A DNA stretch of 56,415 nucleotides, taken from positions 1-56,415 of the forward strand of contig DCXP01000048.1 in the NCBI GenBank assembly GCA_002327725.1, read 5' to 3'. Numbering within the stretch: position 1 is the stretch's first letter; every line of letters starts with the position of its first letter. This document shows, one piece after another, positions 28,060 through 37,605 of this stretch. The stretch comes from Proteobacteria bacterium UBA2133. Its GTDB lineage: Bacteria; Pseudomonadota; Gammaproteobacteria; Arenicellales; UBA868. The position numbers and the translations under genes are program-made. The notes under the pieces are model-generated. The model had not been told where the DNA came from and ran no database searches. It saw nothing but the letters and a program-made list of their open reading frames with translations.

Positions 28060-29316
28060 ATGACGACTTCAAATCCTGTTTTCGGGAAAGACCGGCCGGA
28101 ACCACGGGCGAGGTCTTCAAGTCCTTCGAAAGACCGTTCCCGTACCTATGAACGATACCTGCTGCGCCAGGCTCTGGATGCGATGGGCTCGCCGTGTTTC
28201 ACGGTTGCCCTTTGGGATGGTTTTTCGATCACTCCCGAGGGGGTCGCCCCCGTTGCCACGGTCAGGGTCCACAACCGCTCGGCCCTGAACCAGTTACTGC
28301 GCCAGGGCGATATGGGATTCGGTGATGCGTTTTCGAGCGGAGGGGTCTCGGTAGAGGGGGATCTCGTCGCGATGCTGGTGGCGGCCTTCAGCGTGCCTGA
28401 GCCGCAGCGCATCGCCCGGGTCGTCAAACAGATGCAGCAGCGCAAGCCTCGTGCGAACACCCACGACGGTTCCCGGGAAAACATCCATCATCACTACGAT
28501 ATCGGCAACGACTTCTATCGGCTGTGGCTGGATAAAGAAATGCAGTACACCTGCGCCTATTTTCCCGAGGCGGAGATGAGCATTGAAGCGGCGCAACAGG
28601 CCAAGATGGATCATGTCTGTCGCAAGCTGCAGCTGCGCCCGGGCGACCGGGTCGCCGAAGCGGGCTGCGGCTGGGGCGGGCTGGCGAGACATATGGCGCT
28701 CAACTACGGTGCGACCGTGTCGTCATGGAACGTGTCGGCCGAGCAGGTTCAGTACGCTTCAGAGCGCGCCAAGGCGGAAGGTTATAGCGACCGTGTGACC
28801 TATGTGCTGGACGATTACCGCAATATCACGGGCGAGTACGATGTGTTTGTGTCAGTGGGCATGCTTGAGCATGTCGGCCGGGACAACTACGCTGAACTTG
28901 GCAGCGTGGTTGATCGGGGTCTGACCCAAGACGGGCGGGCATTGGTGCATACCATCGGCCGTAATCGCCCGCGACTCATGAATGCCTGGATAGAAAAGCG
29001 CATTTTCCCCGGCGCCTATCCGCCGACGCTCAAGGAGATGATGGATATCTTCGAGCCGCATCGCTTCTCCGTGCTCGACGTCGAGAACCTGCGGCTGCAT
29101 TATGCCCAGACCCTCGCACACTGGCTGGCACGCTACGACGCGGCCCGTGATCAGATCCGGGATCAGTTTGACGATGATTTCACCAGAGCCTGGCGGCTCT
29201 ATCTGGCGGGTTCCCAGGCAGCGTTTCTGGTGGGGGGATTACAACTTTTCCAGGTGCTGTTTACCCGCGAGCGCAACAACAACCTGCCGTCATCGCGCCA
29301 GCACCTTTACCGCTGA
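28060..29316 (+). CDS. cfa: Cyclopropane-fatty-acyl-phospholipid synthase
   Basis: 418 residues that transfer a methylene from SAM to unsaturated lipid chains. An N-terminal domain (ALWDGFSITPEGVAP) precedes NIHHHYDIGNDFYRLWLD and MQYTCAYFPEAEMSIEAAQ. The SAM site VAEAGCGWGGLARH and SVGMLEHVG follow, and the end carries QVLFTRERNNNLPSSRQHLY. The frame is open from inside the previous gene; the ATG at 28060 gives a normal-length protein. Confidence 0.94.
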   Translation: MTTSNPVFGKDRPEPRARSSSPSKDRSRTYERYLLRQALDAMGSPCFTVALWDGFSITPEGVAPVATVRVHNRSALNQLLRQGDMGFGDAFSSGGVSVEGDLVAMLVAAFSVPEPQRIARVVKQMQQRKPRANTHDGSRENIHHHYDIGNDFYRLWLDKEMQYTCAYFPEAEMSIEAAQQAKMDHVCRKLQLRPGDRVAEAGCGWGGLARHMALNYGATVSSWNVSAEQVQYASERAKAEGYSDRVTYVLDDYRNITGEYDVFVSVGMLEHVGRDNYAELGSVVDRGLTQDGRALVHTIGRNRPRLMNAWIEKRIFPGAYPPTLKEMMDIFEPHRFSVLDVENLRLHYAQTLAHWLARYDAARDQIRDQFDDDFTRAWRLYLAGSQAAFLVGGLQLFQVLFTRERNNNLPSSRQHLYR

Positions 29317-29336
29317 GGGGTCCCGGAAGGCGGACC

Positions 29337-29648
29337 ATGCAGCGTGTCTTCATCGCTTCGGGAATCAGCGAAGCCCGGCTGGTACAGCAAATGCTCGAAG
29401 CCGCCGGCGTATCCGTTCGGCTCTTTAATGATCACGCGGCCGGCGGCCTGGGAGAGTTGCCCGCAACCGAAACCTGGCCCGAAGTCTGGGTCGAGCGCCA
29501 GCACCAGTTGGCATATGCCCACTCTCTCATCCGAGATTACGAGCACGCCTCTGACGAGACCGTGGACTGCAAGGGCTGCACAGAATCCAATCCCGTAACA
29601 TTTGAGATCTGCTGGAACTGCCAGGAACCGCTGCCGGTGGTGAATTAG
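29337..29648 (+). CDS. DUF2007-like small protein with C-terminal zinc ribbon
   Basis: 103 residues. The first 70 (RVFIASGISEARLVQQMLEA, then RLFNDHAAGGLGELPA and PEVWVERQHQLAYAHSLI) fit DUF2007, a small ferredoxin-like fold called a putative signal transducer. The end has CKGCTESNPVTFEICWNCQE, whose two CxxC pairs look like a zinc ribbon. Function is unknown. It starts 20 bp after cfa. Confidence 0.75.
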   Translation: MQRVFIASGISEARLVQQMLEAAGVSVRLFNDHAAGGLGELPATETWPEVWVERQHQLAYAHSLIRDYEHASDETVDCKGCTESNPVTFEICWNCQEPLPVVN

Positions 29649-29866
29649 CGGCATCGACCGTAGGCCTTCAAGATGTCCGAAGGTGTCGCCAGGCTGCATG
29701 GCACGCGCAACGCAGTAACGTCAGTGGTAACGGTTATCCGCCGAGCGCCCGCAGAATCTTCATGAGTGCGCGCAACTGATCTTGGTCTGCCGGGTTAGAC
29801 AGGCACATGGTGTAAAATGCGCGGCGTTTTGAGGTGGCCTCTGCTGCGGATGTGGGTTCAAATTCT

Positions 29867-30175
29867 ATGAATACTGATATCCCGAAGCGGTTTCGCAACG
29901 GTGAGACCTGGGGACGGCTGGCGTTGATGCTGGTCTATTTTCTGGTGGTTTTCGAGATTGCGCTGCTGCTGGTTGGCCTCAGTATGCTGTTCCAGTTTTT
30001 CTATCGGCTGATACAGGGCCAGGATGCTGAGCGGCTCCAGTCCTTTACCAACGACCTCAATACCTTCATTCACGCGGCGCTGCAGTACATCACGTTCAAC
30101 TCGGATGAAAAGCCCTTTCCGTTCTGCGACTGGCCCGCGCCGGACAAGGCTGACGACGCCCCCAGCTACTATTAA
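29867..30175 (+). CDS. DUF4389-like small membrane protein
   Basis: 102 residues from the ATG at 29867. One long hydrophobic segment (LALMLVYFLVVFEIALLLVG, continuing LSMLFQFFYR) is followed by a helix (DLNTFIHAALQYITFNSDEK) and a Pro/Asp-rich tail (PFPFCDWPAPDKADD). This is the pattern of DUF4389 lipase-chaperone-like membrane proteins that often precede other housekeeping genes. Function is unknown. It ends 46 bp before leuS. Confidence 0.7.
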   Translation: MNTDIPKRFRNGETWGRLALMLVYFLVVFEIALLLVGLSMLFQFFYRLIQGQDAERLQSFTNDLNTFIHAALQYITFNSDEKPFPFCDWPAPDKADDAPSYY

Positions 30176-30221
30176 TCCCCGTCTTTTGCCCCTTCAGTAC
30201 AGGGCCTAACCGGAAAACCTC

Positions 30222-32810
30222 ATGGACCCGCGCTACGCCCCGCAGCAACTCGAGCCTGTCGTTCAGGCCTACTGGGACGAACAGCAAAGTTTCAAAGTTG
30301 CCGAAGATCCCGAGCGGGAAAAGTTCTACTGCCTGTCGATGCTGCCGTATCCCTCAGGGCAGCTGCACATGGGGCACGTGCGCAACTACACCATCGGCGA
30401 TGTCATCAGCCGCTACCAGAGAATGCTAGGGCGCAATGTGCTGCAGCCCATGGGTTGGGATGCTTTTGGGCTGCCGGCCGAGAACGCTGCCATCCAGCGG
30501 GCTGTGCCTCCGGCAGAGTGGACCTACCAGAACATCGCGCATATGCGCGGGCAACTGCAGCGCATGGGCTTTGCCTACGACTGGTCGCGCGAAGTTACCA
30601 CCTGCAAGCCCGATTACTACCGCTGGGAGCAGTGGTTCTTTACCCGGCTTGTCAAAAAGGGTCTCGCTTACCGCAAGAATGCCGTAGTCAACTGGGACCC
30701 CGTAGACCAGACGGTGCTGGCCAATGAGCAGGTGATCGACGGCAAGGGCTGGCGCTCGGGTGCAGTTGTCGAAAAACGCGAGATTCCGCAGTGGTTCATC
30801 CGGATCACTGCCTATGCCGATGAACTCCTCGAGGAACTCGAGCGCATGCCGGGCTGGCCGGATTCGGTGAAGACCATGCAGCGTAACTGGATCGGGCGCT
30901 CCAACGGGATAGAGGTGGACTTCGCATTGGCAGCGGGGGGCGAACCCCTGCGGGTATTTACCACCCGGCCCGATACCATCTTCGGCGCCACCTTCATGGC
31001 GGTCGCCGCTGATCACCCGCTCGCAGTGCAGGCGGCCGAAGGCGATGCCACGATCAGGGCCTTTGTCGACGAATGTGCAAGCGGTGGTGTCAGCGAGGCA
31101 CAAATCGAGTCGATCGAGAAAAAAGGTGTGCCGCTTGGCATGGATGCCGTCAACCCCTTAAGCGGTGAGCACATCCCGGTCTGGGTGGCGAACTTTGTGC
31201 TGATGGGTTACGGCACCGGGGCGATCATGGCGGTGCCGGCACACGATGAGCGTGACCACGCCTTCGCGACCCAATACCGGTTACCCATTATCCAGGTGGT
31301 GGCACCGGCGGACGGCGCAGCCGTTGATATTGCCAAGGCTGCCTGGCCGGCCAAAGAAGAGACCGTAACGGTCAATTCGGGTGAGTTCAGCGGGCTCGAC
31401 TTTGACACGGCCTTTGATCGGATTGCCGAGCATACCGAGGCCAGGGGTATCGGCGAGCGCAGGGTGAATTACCGCCTTCGTGACTGGGGCGTATCCCGCC
31501 AACGCTACTGGGGCTGCCCGGTACCGGTGATTTACTGTCCGGACTGCGGCACGGTGCCGGTGCCGGACGCGGACCTGCCGGTGGTGCTGCCCGAGGATGT
31601 AACCTTCATGGGCGTCCAGTCGCCGATCAAGGCGGACCCCGGCTGGCGCAAAGCCTCCTGCCCCGAATGTGGCCGGGACGCTGAACGCGAGACTGATACC
31701 TTCGATACCTTTGTCGAATCCAGCTGGTATTACGCCCGCTACTGCACGCCTGGAGCCAACGGCATGCTCGATCAACGCGCCGATTACTGGCTTCCGGTTG
31801 ACCACTATATCGGCGGCATCGAGCACGCTGTGCTGCACCTCATGTATTTCCGTTTCTGGCACAAACTGATGCGGGATCTTGATCTCGTGAGCAGCGACGA
31901 ACCGGCAACGCAGCTCCTGTGTCAGGGCATGGTGCTGGCCAAGGCTTACTATCACGACAGCGCTGAGCATGGCCGGGTCTGGGTCCCGCCGGACGAGGTC
32001 GAGATCGAAAAGGATGCCAAAGGCAAAACCACTGCCGCCCGCCGGGCCAGTGACGGCGCTGCCCTGACCCCGACCGGCTGGACGACGATGTCCAAATCAA
32101 AAAACAATGGCGTTGATCCCCAGAGCCTGGTCGACCGCTACGGCGCGGATACTGTGCGGCTCTTCACCATGTTTGCATCGCCGCCGGATCAGGCCCTTGA
32201 ATGGAATGACGACGCGGTGGCGGGTTCGCAGCGCTTTCTGCGCCGCCTGTGGACACTGGTGCATAAGCACCGGACAACACTTTCAGATGACAGTGGGTCG
32301 ACTGCGGACCTCGACGAAGATGCACGCGCGTTACGGCGTGTTTTTCACAGTGCGCTGCAGAAGATCAACCGCGACATGGCGCGCCATCAGTTCAATACCG
32401 TGGTGGCGGCGTGCATGGAGAGCTTTAATGCCCTGGACCGTTTCGACCCGCGTAAGGATGCCGGGCGGATAGCAGCCATGCGCGAAGTACTCGGCATCCT
32501 GATCCGTGTGCTGGCGCCCATCACACCTCACCTGTGCCACGTGTTCTGGCACGAACTCGATATGAAAGGGGATCTGCTGGATGCGCCCTGGCCGCAGGTG
32601 GATGGAGACGCCCTGACGTCAGCCACCCAGGTACTCGCGGTTCAGGTTAACGGCAAACTGCGAAGCCAGGTTGAGATCGACGCGGATGCGAACGACGAGG
32701 TGATACGCGAAGCGGTTCTCGCTGATGAAAAGGTTGCCCGTCACGTCGGAGAGAAGCCCGTGCGAAAAGTCATTGTCGTCCCGGGCAAACTCGTGAACGT
32801 CGTTATCTGA
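30222..32810 (+). CDS. leuS: Leucyl-tRNA synthetase
   Basis: 862 residues, the normal bacterial size. The class I HIGH motif is HMGH at 49-52 (LPYPSGQLHMGHVRNYTIGD). The CP1 editing domain includes FTTRPDTIFGATF and GTGAIMAVPAHDERD. The KMSKS motif reads TMSKSKNN. WYYARYC-like SSWYYARYCTP and the zinc-ribbon YCPDCG also match. leuS opens the usual leuS-lptE-holA run, here interrupted by one oxidoreductase gene. Confidence 0.98.
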   Translation: MDPRYAPQQLEPVVQAYWDEQQSFKVAEDPEREKFYCLSMLPYPSGQLHMGHVRNYTIGDVISRYQRMLGRNVLQPMGWDAFGLPAENAAIQRAVPPAEWTYQNIAHMRGQLQRMGFAYDWSREVTTCKPDYYRWEQWFFTRLVKKGLAYRKNAVVNWDPVDQTVLANEQVIDGKGWRSGAVVEKREIPQWFIRITAYADELLEELERMPGWPDSVKTMQRNWIGRSNGIEVDFALAAGGEPLRVFTTRPDTIFGATFMAVAADHPLAVQAAEGDATIRAFVDECASGGVSEAQIESIEKKGVPLGMDAVNPLSGEHIPVWVANFVLMGYGTGAIMAVPAHDERDHAFATQYRLPIIQVVAPADGAAVDIAKAAWPAKEETVTVNSGEFSGLDFDTAFDRIAEHTEARGIGERRVNYRLRDWGVSRQRYWGCPVPVIYCPDCGTVPVPDADLPVVLPEDVTFMGVQSPIKADPGWRKASCPECGRDAERETDTFDTFVESSWYYARYCTPGANGMLDQRADYWLPVDHYIGGIEHAVLHLMYFRFWHKLMRDLDLVSSDEPATQLLCQGMVLAKAYYHDSAEHGRVWVPPDEVEIEKDAKGKTTAARRASDGAALTPTGWTTMSKSKNNGVDPQSLVDRYGADTVRLFTMFASPPDQALEWNDDAVAGSQRFLRRLWTLVHKHRTTLSDDSGSTADLDEDARALRRVFHSALQKINRDMARHQFNTVVAACMESFNALDRFDPRKDAGRIAAMREVLGILIRVLAPITPHLCHVFWHELDMKGDLLDAPWPQVDGDALTSATQVLAVQVNGKLRSQVEIDADANDEVIREAVLADEKVARHVGEKPVRKVIVVPGKLVNVVI

Positions 32811-32910
32811 CGGTGTTGGCGTTGCTGTTTTCTAATCCCTGTCGTGAGATAGGCTGCGCCGCGGATTTCGAGTATTCGGGGGGCGTTAATGATCAGCCAG
32901 GGGCTTGGTT

Positions 32911-33969
32911 GTGACACTCCCACGGGCCATGCATGGGGTACAGCTTACGGGCCACGGCGGGCCTGAGAAGCTCATCTGGAATGAGGAGATTCCGGTACCG
33001 GTACCGGCTACCGGGGAGGTGCTGGTACGGGTACTGGCGGCGGGCGTTAACAATACCGACATCAACACCCGCGTCGGCTGGTACGCCAAAACCGTGTCGG
33101 GGGCGACCCATGACGTCGGTGACGCGGATGTTGAAAGCGGCGGCTGGGGCGGGGCACTGCGCTTTCCGCGGATCCAGGGGGGCGATCTGTGCGGTGAGGT
33201 AGTTTCTGTGGGTGAAGGTGCCAGCGCTATCAATACCGGTATGCGTGTCACCTGCGCTATCAACCAGCCGATGCCGACAGCGGATAACCCCTTGTATTTT
33301 GAGGCGCTCGGTTCCGAGCGCGATGGCGCCTTTGCCGAGTTCTGCTGTGTACCGGCAGCGCAACTTTATGACGTCAGTGATTCGCCGCTTTCGGATGTCG
33401 AGATCGGTGCGATGCCGTGCGCCTTCGGAACCGCCCTCAATCTTCTGGTCCGCGCCGGGGTACAAGGCAACGACCATGTGCTCATCACCGGTGCATCCGG
33501 GGGGGTGGGACTTGCCGCCGTGCAGCTCGCGCGCCAGCGCGGCGCTGACGTGACCGCGGTGAGTTCAGAGGCCAAAGCTGATGCTGTTCGTGAGGCAGGC
33601 GCCGGTCACGTTATCAGCCGTGAGGAGGTGCCACCAGAAGAGCGTTTCTCAGTGGTCGTCGACGTCGTCGGTGGGAGCGCTTTTGGGGCACTGTTCGACG
33701 CCCTTCGCCCCGGGGGCCGGCTGGCGACTTCGGGCGCGATCGCAGGCCCGGTCGTTAAAGCCGATTTGCGGACGGTGTACCTCAAGGATCTGACGGTCTT
33801 TGGCTGTACTTATCAGCCACCCGAGGTATTTGCCCGACTGGTTGCCCTGATCCGAAAAGGCGCGGTCCGGCCGTTGGTGTCGCGAACCTATCCGCTGCGC
33901 GAGATTGCGAAGGCCCAGTCCGATTTCACTTCCAAGCGATATCCGGGCAAACTGGTGCTGCTCCCCTAA
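32911..33969 (+). CDS. Zinc-independent alcohol dehydrogenase/quinone reductase-like MDR oxidoreductase
   Basis: About 352 residues of the medium-chain dehydrogenase/reductase fold. The N-terminal MHGVQLTGHGGPEKLIWNEE and AAGVNNTDINTRVGW are quinone-reductase-like. The nucleotide loop is ITGASGGVGLAAVQLA. Catalytic zinc ligands are not evident. GTG at 32911 is chosen because AGGGG lies seven bases upstream; ATG 32929 is an alternative. The substrate is unknown. It sits between leuS and lptE, which are usually adjacent. Confidence 0.85.
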   Translation: MTLPRAMHGVQLTGHGGPEKLIWNEEIPVPVPATGEVLVRVLAAGVNNTDINTRVGWYAKTVSGATHDVGDADVESGGWGGALRFPRIQGGDLCGEVVSVGEGASAINTGMRVTCAINQPMPTADNPLYFEALGSERDGAFAEFCCVPAAQLYDVSDSPLSDVEIGAMPCAFGTALNLLVRAGVQGNDHVLITGASGGVGLAAVQLARQRGADVTAVSSEAKADAVREAGAGHVISREEVPPEERFSVVVDVVGGSAFGALFDALRPGGRLATSGAIAGPVVKADLRTVYLKDLTVFGCTYQPPEVFARLVALIRKGAVRPLVSRTYPLREIAKAQSDFTSKRYPGKLVLLP

Positions 33970-34002
33970 TTCCGACGGCCGCGCTGCGGCGAAAGGGCTC
34001 GC

Positions 34003-34008
34003 TATAAT
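34003..34008 (+). promoter_or_regulatory. Perfect -10 hexamer upstream of lptE
   Basis: TATAAT at 34003-34008 lies 25 bp before the lptE ATG in the 63-bp gap after the oxidoreductase gene. No matching -35 is visible, so this is only a possible promoter. Confidence 0.3.
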
Positions 34009-34032
34009 TGACGTACCGGCCCTGGCGCGGTC

Positions 34033-34575
34033 ATGGCCACTTGCAAAACCAGAATGATGCGCACTCTGACGGCAATACTCTTATCGGCTCTTCTAGCGGG
34101 CTGTGGCTTTCATCTGCGCGGGCAGGTGCAACTCGCACCGGTCATGTCGGCCCCCTGGGTGACAGGACAGAATCAGGCGCTTGTTATGGATCTGCGCACC
34201 GCGCTTCGCCAGAGCGGTGTTCAACCCGTCAAGGATGCGGCGTCTGCCACGGTGATTATTGATCTTGCCACGGTCGAGTACACCCGGGCTGTGAAATCGG
34301 TTGACAGCCAGGGGACGGCAACCGGGTATACGCTGGAATATGAGGTTCTTTATCGTGTTGTGGATCGTCTTGGCAGGGTGCTTGTGGAGAATACTTCGCT
34401 GAGTTTCACCCGCGATCTGGTCTACAAGAGCACCGAGCTATTGCAGAAGAAGCAGGAAGAAGAAGCCCTGAAAATCTCCATGCGCCAGGAGATCGTGCGT
34501 CGGATCATCCGCCGGCTGGGCGGAGTCGCGTTCAATCGGCAAGCCCCGGAGGGGTCCGGTGTCGTTTTTGTGTAG
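34033..34575 (+). CDS. lptE: LPS-assembly lipoprotein LptE
   Basis: 180 residues. The lipoprotein signal LLSALLAGCGFHLRG puts the lipidated Cys at 24. The rest fits LptE: LRQSGVQPVKDA, EYTRAVKSVDSQGTATGYTL, RVLVENTSLSFTRDL and EALKISMRQEIVRRIIRRL. LptE plugs LptD in the outer membrane to insert lipopolysaccharide. ATG 34033 is used, but the Met codons at 34054 and 34057 are also possible. The neighbours leuS and holA support the call. Confidence 0.93.
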   Translation: MATCKTRMMRTLTAILLSALLAGCGFHLRGQVQLAPVMSAPWVTGQNQALVMDLRTALRQSGVQPVKDAASATVIIDLATVEYTRAVKSVDSQGTATGYTLEYEVLYRVVDRLGRVLVENTSLSFTRDLVYKSTELLQKKQEEEALKISMRQEIVRRIIRRLGGVAFNRQAPEGSGVVFV

Positions 34576-34602
34576 CGCCTCGCGACCTCTCGGGAGCGGC
34601 GG

Positions 34603-35646
34603 TTGCGAATAGCGCCCGCAGCGCTCGCGGGCCGGTTGCAAAAGGGCCTCGACAACGCCTACCTGCTGTTCGGGGCCGAGCCCCTGCTCGTTGAGGAGAG
34701 CGCGGAGGCTATCCGCTCGGCCGCGCGCGATCAGGGTGTCGAGGAGATCCTGCGCTATACCGCAGGTGTAGACCTCGACTGGAAACAGATCCTGTCGGTC
34801 GGGCAGGCGCTTTCCCTGTTTGCCGCAAAGCGTTTGCTGGAAATCCGTTTGCCTACCGGCAGACCCGGTGATACGGGTGCCGAGGTGCTGCTGGAGTTTC
34901 TGAACGATACCGACAGCACGGACCACCTGGTGGTGATTCTGGGGAAGGTGGACAAGGCCATTCAATCAAGCAAGTGGTTTAAAGCAATGGAGTCGCAAAG
35001 CACCGCAGTCGAAGCCCGGGCGGTAACGGCACAGCAACTGCCAGCGTGGATTCGTGAGCGTCTTCGTGCCGAGGGTATCAAGGCAACCCCCGGTGCCATC
35101 GACCGCCTGGCGTACTGTTCCGAGGGGAATCTCCTCTTTGCGGCCCAGGAGATCAGCAAACTGCCCTTGCTGCTCGATGGCGCCGAGCTTGACGAAAACG
35201 CGCTGGATGCTCTGGTGAGCGATCAGGCACGCTTTTCCGTCTTTGCCCTGGTTGACGCAGCGCTGGCCGGAAAAACTGCCGAAGCGGTCCGTATGCTGCA
35301 TGGACTGCAGCGTGAGGGCTCGGAAGCCATACTCGTTAACTGGGCGCTTGCCCGGGAGGTCCGCAGCCTCTACCCGATGTCTTTAGAGATTGCCAAGGGC
35401 GCTGATAGAAAATCGGTGCTGCAGCGTTATCGCGTCTGGCGCAGCCGTGTGGCATGTATCTCCGCTGCGCTTGGGCGTTTGAATCCGGATGACTTCCGGG
35501 AACTCCTGCAACAACTGGCCCAGTCGGACCAGGTGCTCAAAGGTCAGTGCCAGGCGCCAGGCGGTGTCTGGGCGGAACTTGAGCGGGTCATTCTGATGCT
35601 TTGTGGTATAAATGTGCTACAACGCAAAGACGCTATAAATTACTGA
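34603..35646 (+). CDS. holA: DNA polymerase III delta subunit
   Basis: 347 residues starting at TTG 34603, with a GGGAGCGG ribosome site upstream. It matches the clamp-loader wrench subunit: NAYLLFGAEPLLVEESAE, ILRYTAGVDLDWKQILS, LFAAKRLLEIRLP, YCSEGNLLFAAQEISKL, DQARFSVFALVDAAL and ILVNWALAREVRSL. It loads the beta clamp with the other tau/gamma-complex subunits. It follows lptE in the conserved order. Confidence 0.95.
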   Translation: MRIAPAALAGRLQKGLDNAYLLFGAEPLLVEESAEAIRSAARDQGVEEILRYTAGVDLDWKQILSVGQALSLFAAKRLLEIRLPTGRPGDTGAEVLLEFLNDTDSTDHLVVILGKVDKAIQSSKWFKAMESQSTAVEARAVTAQQLPAWIRERLRAEGIKATPGAIDRLAYCSEGNLLFAAQEISKLPLLLDGAELDENALDALVSDQARFSVFALVDAALAGKTAEAVRMLHGLQREGSEAILVNWALAREVRSLYPMSLEIAKGADRKSVLQRYRVWRSRVACISAALGRLNPDDFRELLQQLAQSDQVLKGQCQAPGGVWAELERVILMLCGINVLQRKDAINY

Positions 35647-35650
35647 AAAT

Positions 35651-36931
35651 ATGAATAAAGTATCATCAGTATCGGATCAGATCCGCGACTGGATGGACAG
35701 TACCGGGCGAAACGCCCGTGCTGCTGCCCAGGTGATTGCGCACGCCCCGACTGGCGTCAAAAACAGGGCGCTTCAAGCCATGGCACAGCGGATCGAGAAG
35801 GATCGGGAGCGGATTCTTGAGGCGAATGCCGCTGATCTTGAGGCGGCAAACACGACCGGGCTCTCCTCGGCGCTTTTGGACCGCCTCGAGCTGACCCCTG
35901 AGCGGGTCAGCGCGATGGCGCAGGGGCTTAACCAGATCGCCGCGCTCGCCGATCCGGTGGGCGAGATCAGCGCCATGAATACCCGACCCTCGGGTATTAC
36001 CGTAGGGCGGATGCGTGTGCCTCTGGGTGTGATCGGTATCATCTACGAGTCGCGGCCCAATGTGACCGCCGACGCGGCGGGCCTGTGTCTCAAGTCAGGC
36101 AACGCGGCGATCCTGCGCGGCGGTTCTGAGGCGCTCAACTCCAACAGCGCGATCAGCGGCTGTCTTGCCCAGGGCCTCGCTGATGCCGGTTTGCCCGAAG
36201 GGGTAATCCAGGTCCTTAAAACCACCGACCGCTCCGCGGTCAGCGCGATGCTCGACAGCCCCGAGTATCTGGATGTCATCGTGCCGCGCGGTGGCCGGGG
36301 CCTGATCGAGAAAGTCAGTGCGGAGTCGCGGGTTCCCGTGATCCGGCATCTCGATGGCAACTGCCATGTGTTTGTTGATGAGGGCGCGAACCTCGACAAG
36401 GCCGTAGAGATTGCCTTCAACGCCAAATGCCGGCGCTACGGAGTCTGCGGAGCGATGGAAACTTTGTTGCTGGCAAGCCCTGTTGCGCCGGCGGTGCTTG
36501 AACGGCTGGTACCGCGTTACCGCGAGGCCGGCGTGGCGTTGCGTGGGTGCGAGCGTACCTGCGCGCTTGTGGCCGACTGTACCAGCGCCACCGAGGCGGA
36601 CTGGCAAACCGAGTATCTCGCGCCGATCCTTGCGATACGCATCGTCGATGGTCTCGATGAAGCGATTGCCCATATCGGCCGCTATGGCTCCGGGCATACC
36701 GACGCGATCGTGACCAATGATCTCTCGCGCAGCCAGCGCTTTGTCCGTGAGGTGGATTCGAGTTCAGTTATGGTGAACGCCTCAACCCAGTTCGCTGATG
36801 GTTTCGAGTACGGGCTGGGTGCGGAGATCGGGATCAGCACCGACAAGCTCCACGTGCGGGGCCCGGTCGGGCTGGAGGGTCTCACCATCGAGAAGTACAT
36901 CGTCTATGGCGACGGTACGATCCGTCCTTGA
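35651..36931 (+). CDS. proA: Gamma-glutamyl phosphate reductase
   Basis: 426 residues; second step of proline synthesis, reducing glutamyl-5-phosphate to the semialdehyde. Marks include RVPLGVIGIIYESRPNVT, SGNAAILRGGSEALNSN, VPRGGRGLIEKV, HLDGNCHVFVD, the catalytic Cys region NAKCRRYGVCGAMETLL, and VMVNASTQFADGFEYGLGAE. It lies between holA and nadD, and its stop overlaps the nadD start. Confidence 0.97.
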   Translation: MNKVSSVSDQIRDWMDSTGRNARAAAQVIAHAPTGVKNRALQAMAQRIEKDRERILEANAADLEAANTTGLSSALLDRLELTPERVSAMAQGLNQIAALADPVGEISAMNTRPSGITVGRMRVPLGVIGIIYESRPNVTADAAGLCLKSGNAAILRGGSEALNSNSAISGCLAQGLADAGLPEGVIQVLKTTDRSAVSAMLDSPEYLDVIVPRGGRGLIEKVSAESRVPVIRHLDGNCHVFVDEGANLDKAVEIAFNAKCRRYGVCGAMETLLLASPVAPAVLERLVPRYREAGVALRGCERTCALVADCTSATEADWQTEYLAPILAIRIVDGLDEAIAHIGRYGSGHTDAIVTNDLSRSQRFVREVDSSSVMVNASTQFADGFEYGLGAEIGISTDKLHVRGPVGLEGLTIEKYIVYGDGTIRP

Positions 36932-37605
36932 CGGCATCGGCTATCCGTTTGTTGCCTGAGCAGGCCAACGTAGCGGTGGTGGTTTTCGGCGGCACCTTTG
37001 ATCCGGTGCACCTCGGCCACCTGCGCGCAATCGGTGCGCTTCGTGACGCGCTGAACGCCGAGCGTGTGGTCTGGTTGCCGGCAGGCGAACCGCCGCACCG
37101 CCCGGCACCCGTGGCAAATGCAGCGCATCGGCTGGCAATGCTGAAACTGGCCCTTGCCGATGAGCCGCAGTTTTTAATTGATACGCGTGAACTTGACCGG
37201 CCGGGCCCTTCCTACACGGTGCTGAGTCTTGGCGAACTGAAAGCAGCATACCCGGACCAGCCCTTGTGTCTTGCACTGGGGCTGGACGCAGCGCTGGATC
37301 TGCCGAAGTGGCACCGCTGGCAGGAGATTCTTATCCTCGCCGGAATCGCGGTCATGCAAAGGCCGGGCTGGTCTTTACCGGAGCCGTTGCCGAGCTGGTG
37401 GCTTCGTGCGCAACTCGATCCACACGACCCGGTTCCGGAATCGGGAGGGTGGATCAGAGTTATCGATATTCCCCCAGTCGATGTTGCCGCTGCAGACATC
37501 CGCACAGATATCGCCAACGGCAGGCCTATCGAAACGAAAGTCCCGACAGCCGTAGCCCGTTACATTGAGGAACATGAACTTTATGGAGAAAACACGCGAG
37601 CCTGA
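36928..37605 (+). CDS. nadD: Nicotinate-nucleotide adenylyltransferase
   Basis: 225 residues that adenylylate nicotinate mononucleotide in NAD synthesis. GGTFDPVHLGHLR is the (T/H)xGH nucleotidyltransferase motif, and DTRELDRPGPSYTVLSL and VDVAAADIRTDI are NadD-specific. The only start upstream of the domain is TTG 36928, overlapping the proA stop by 4 bp. The end overlaps rsfS. Confidence 0.95.
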   Translation: MTASAIRLLPEQANVAVVVFGGTFDPVHLGHLRAIGALRDALNAERVVWLPAGEPPHRPAPVANAAHRLAMLKLALADEPQFLIDTRELDRPGPSYTVLSLGELKAAYPDQPLCLALGLDAALDLPKWHRWQEILILAGIAVMQRPGWSLPEPLPSWWLRAQLDPHDPVPESGGWIRVIDIPPVDVAAADIRTDIANGRPIETKVPTAVARYIEEHELYGENTRA

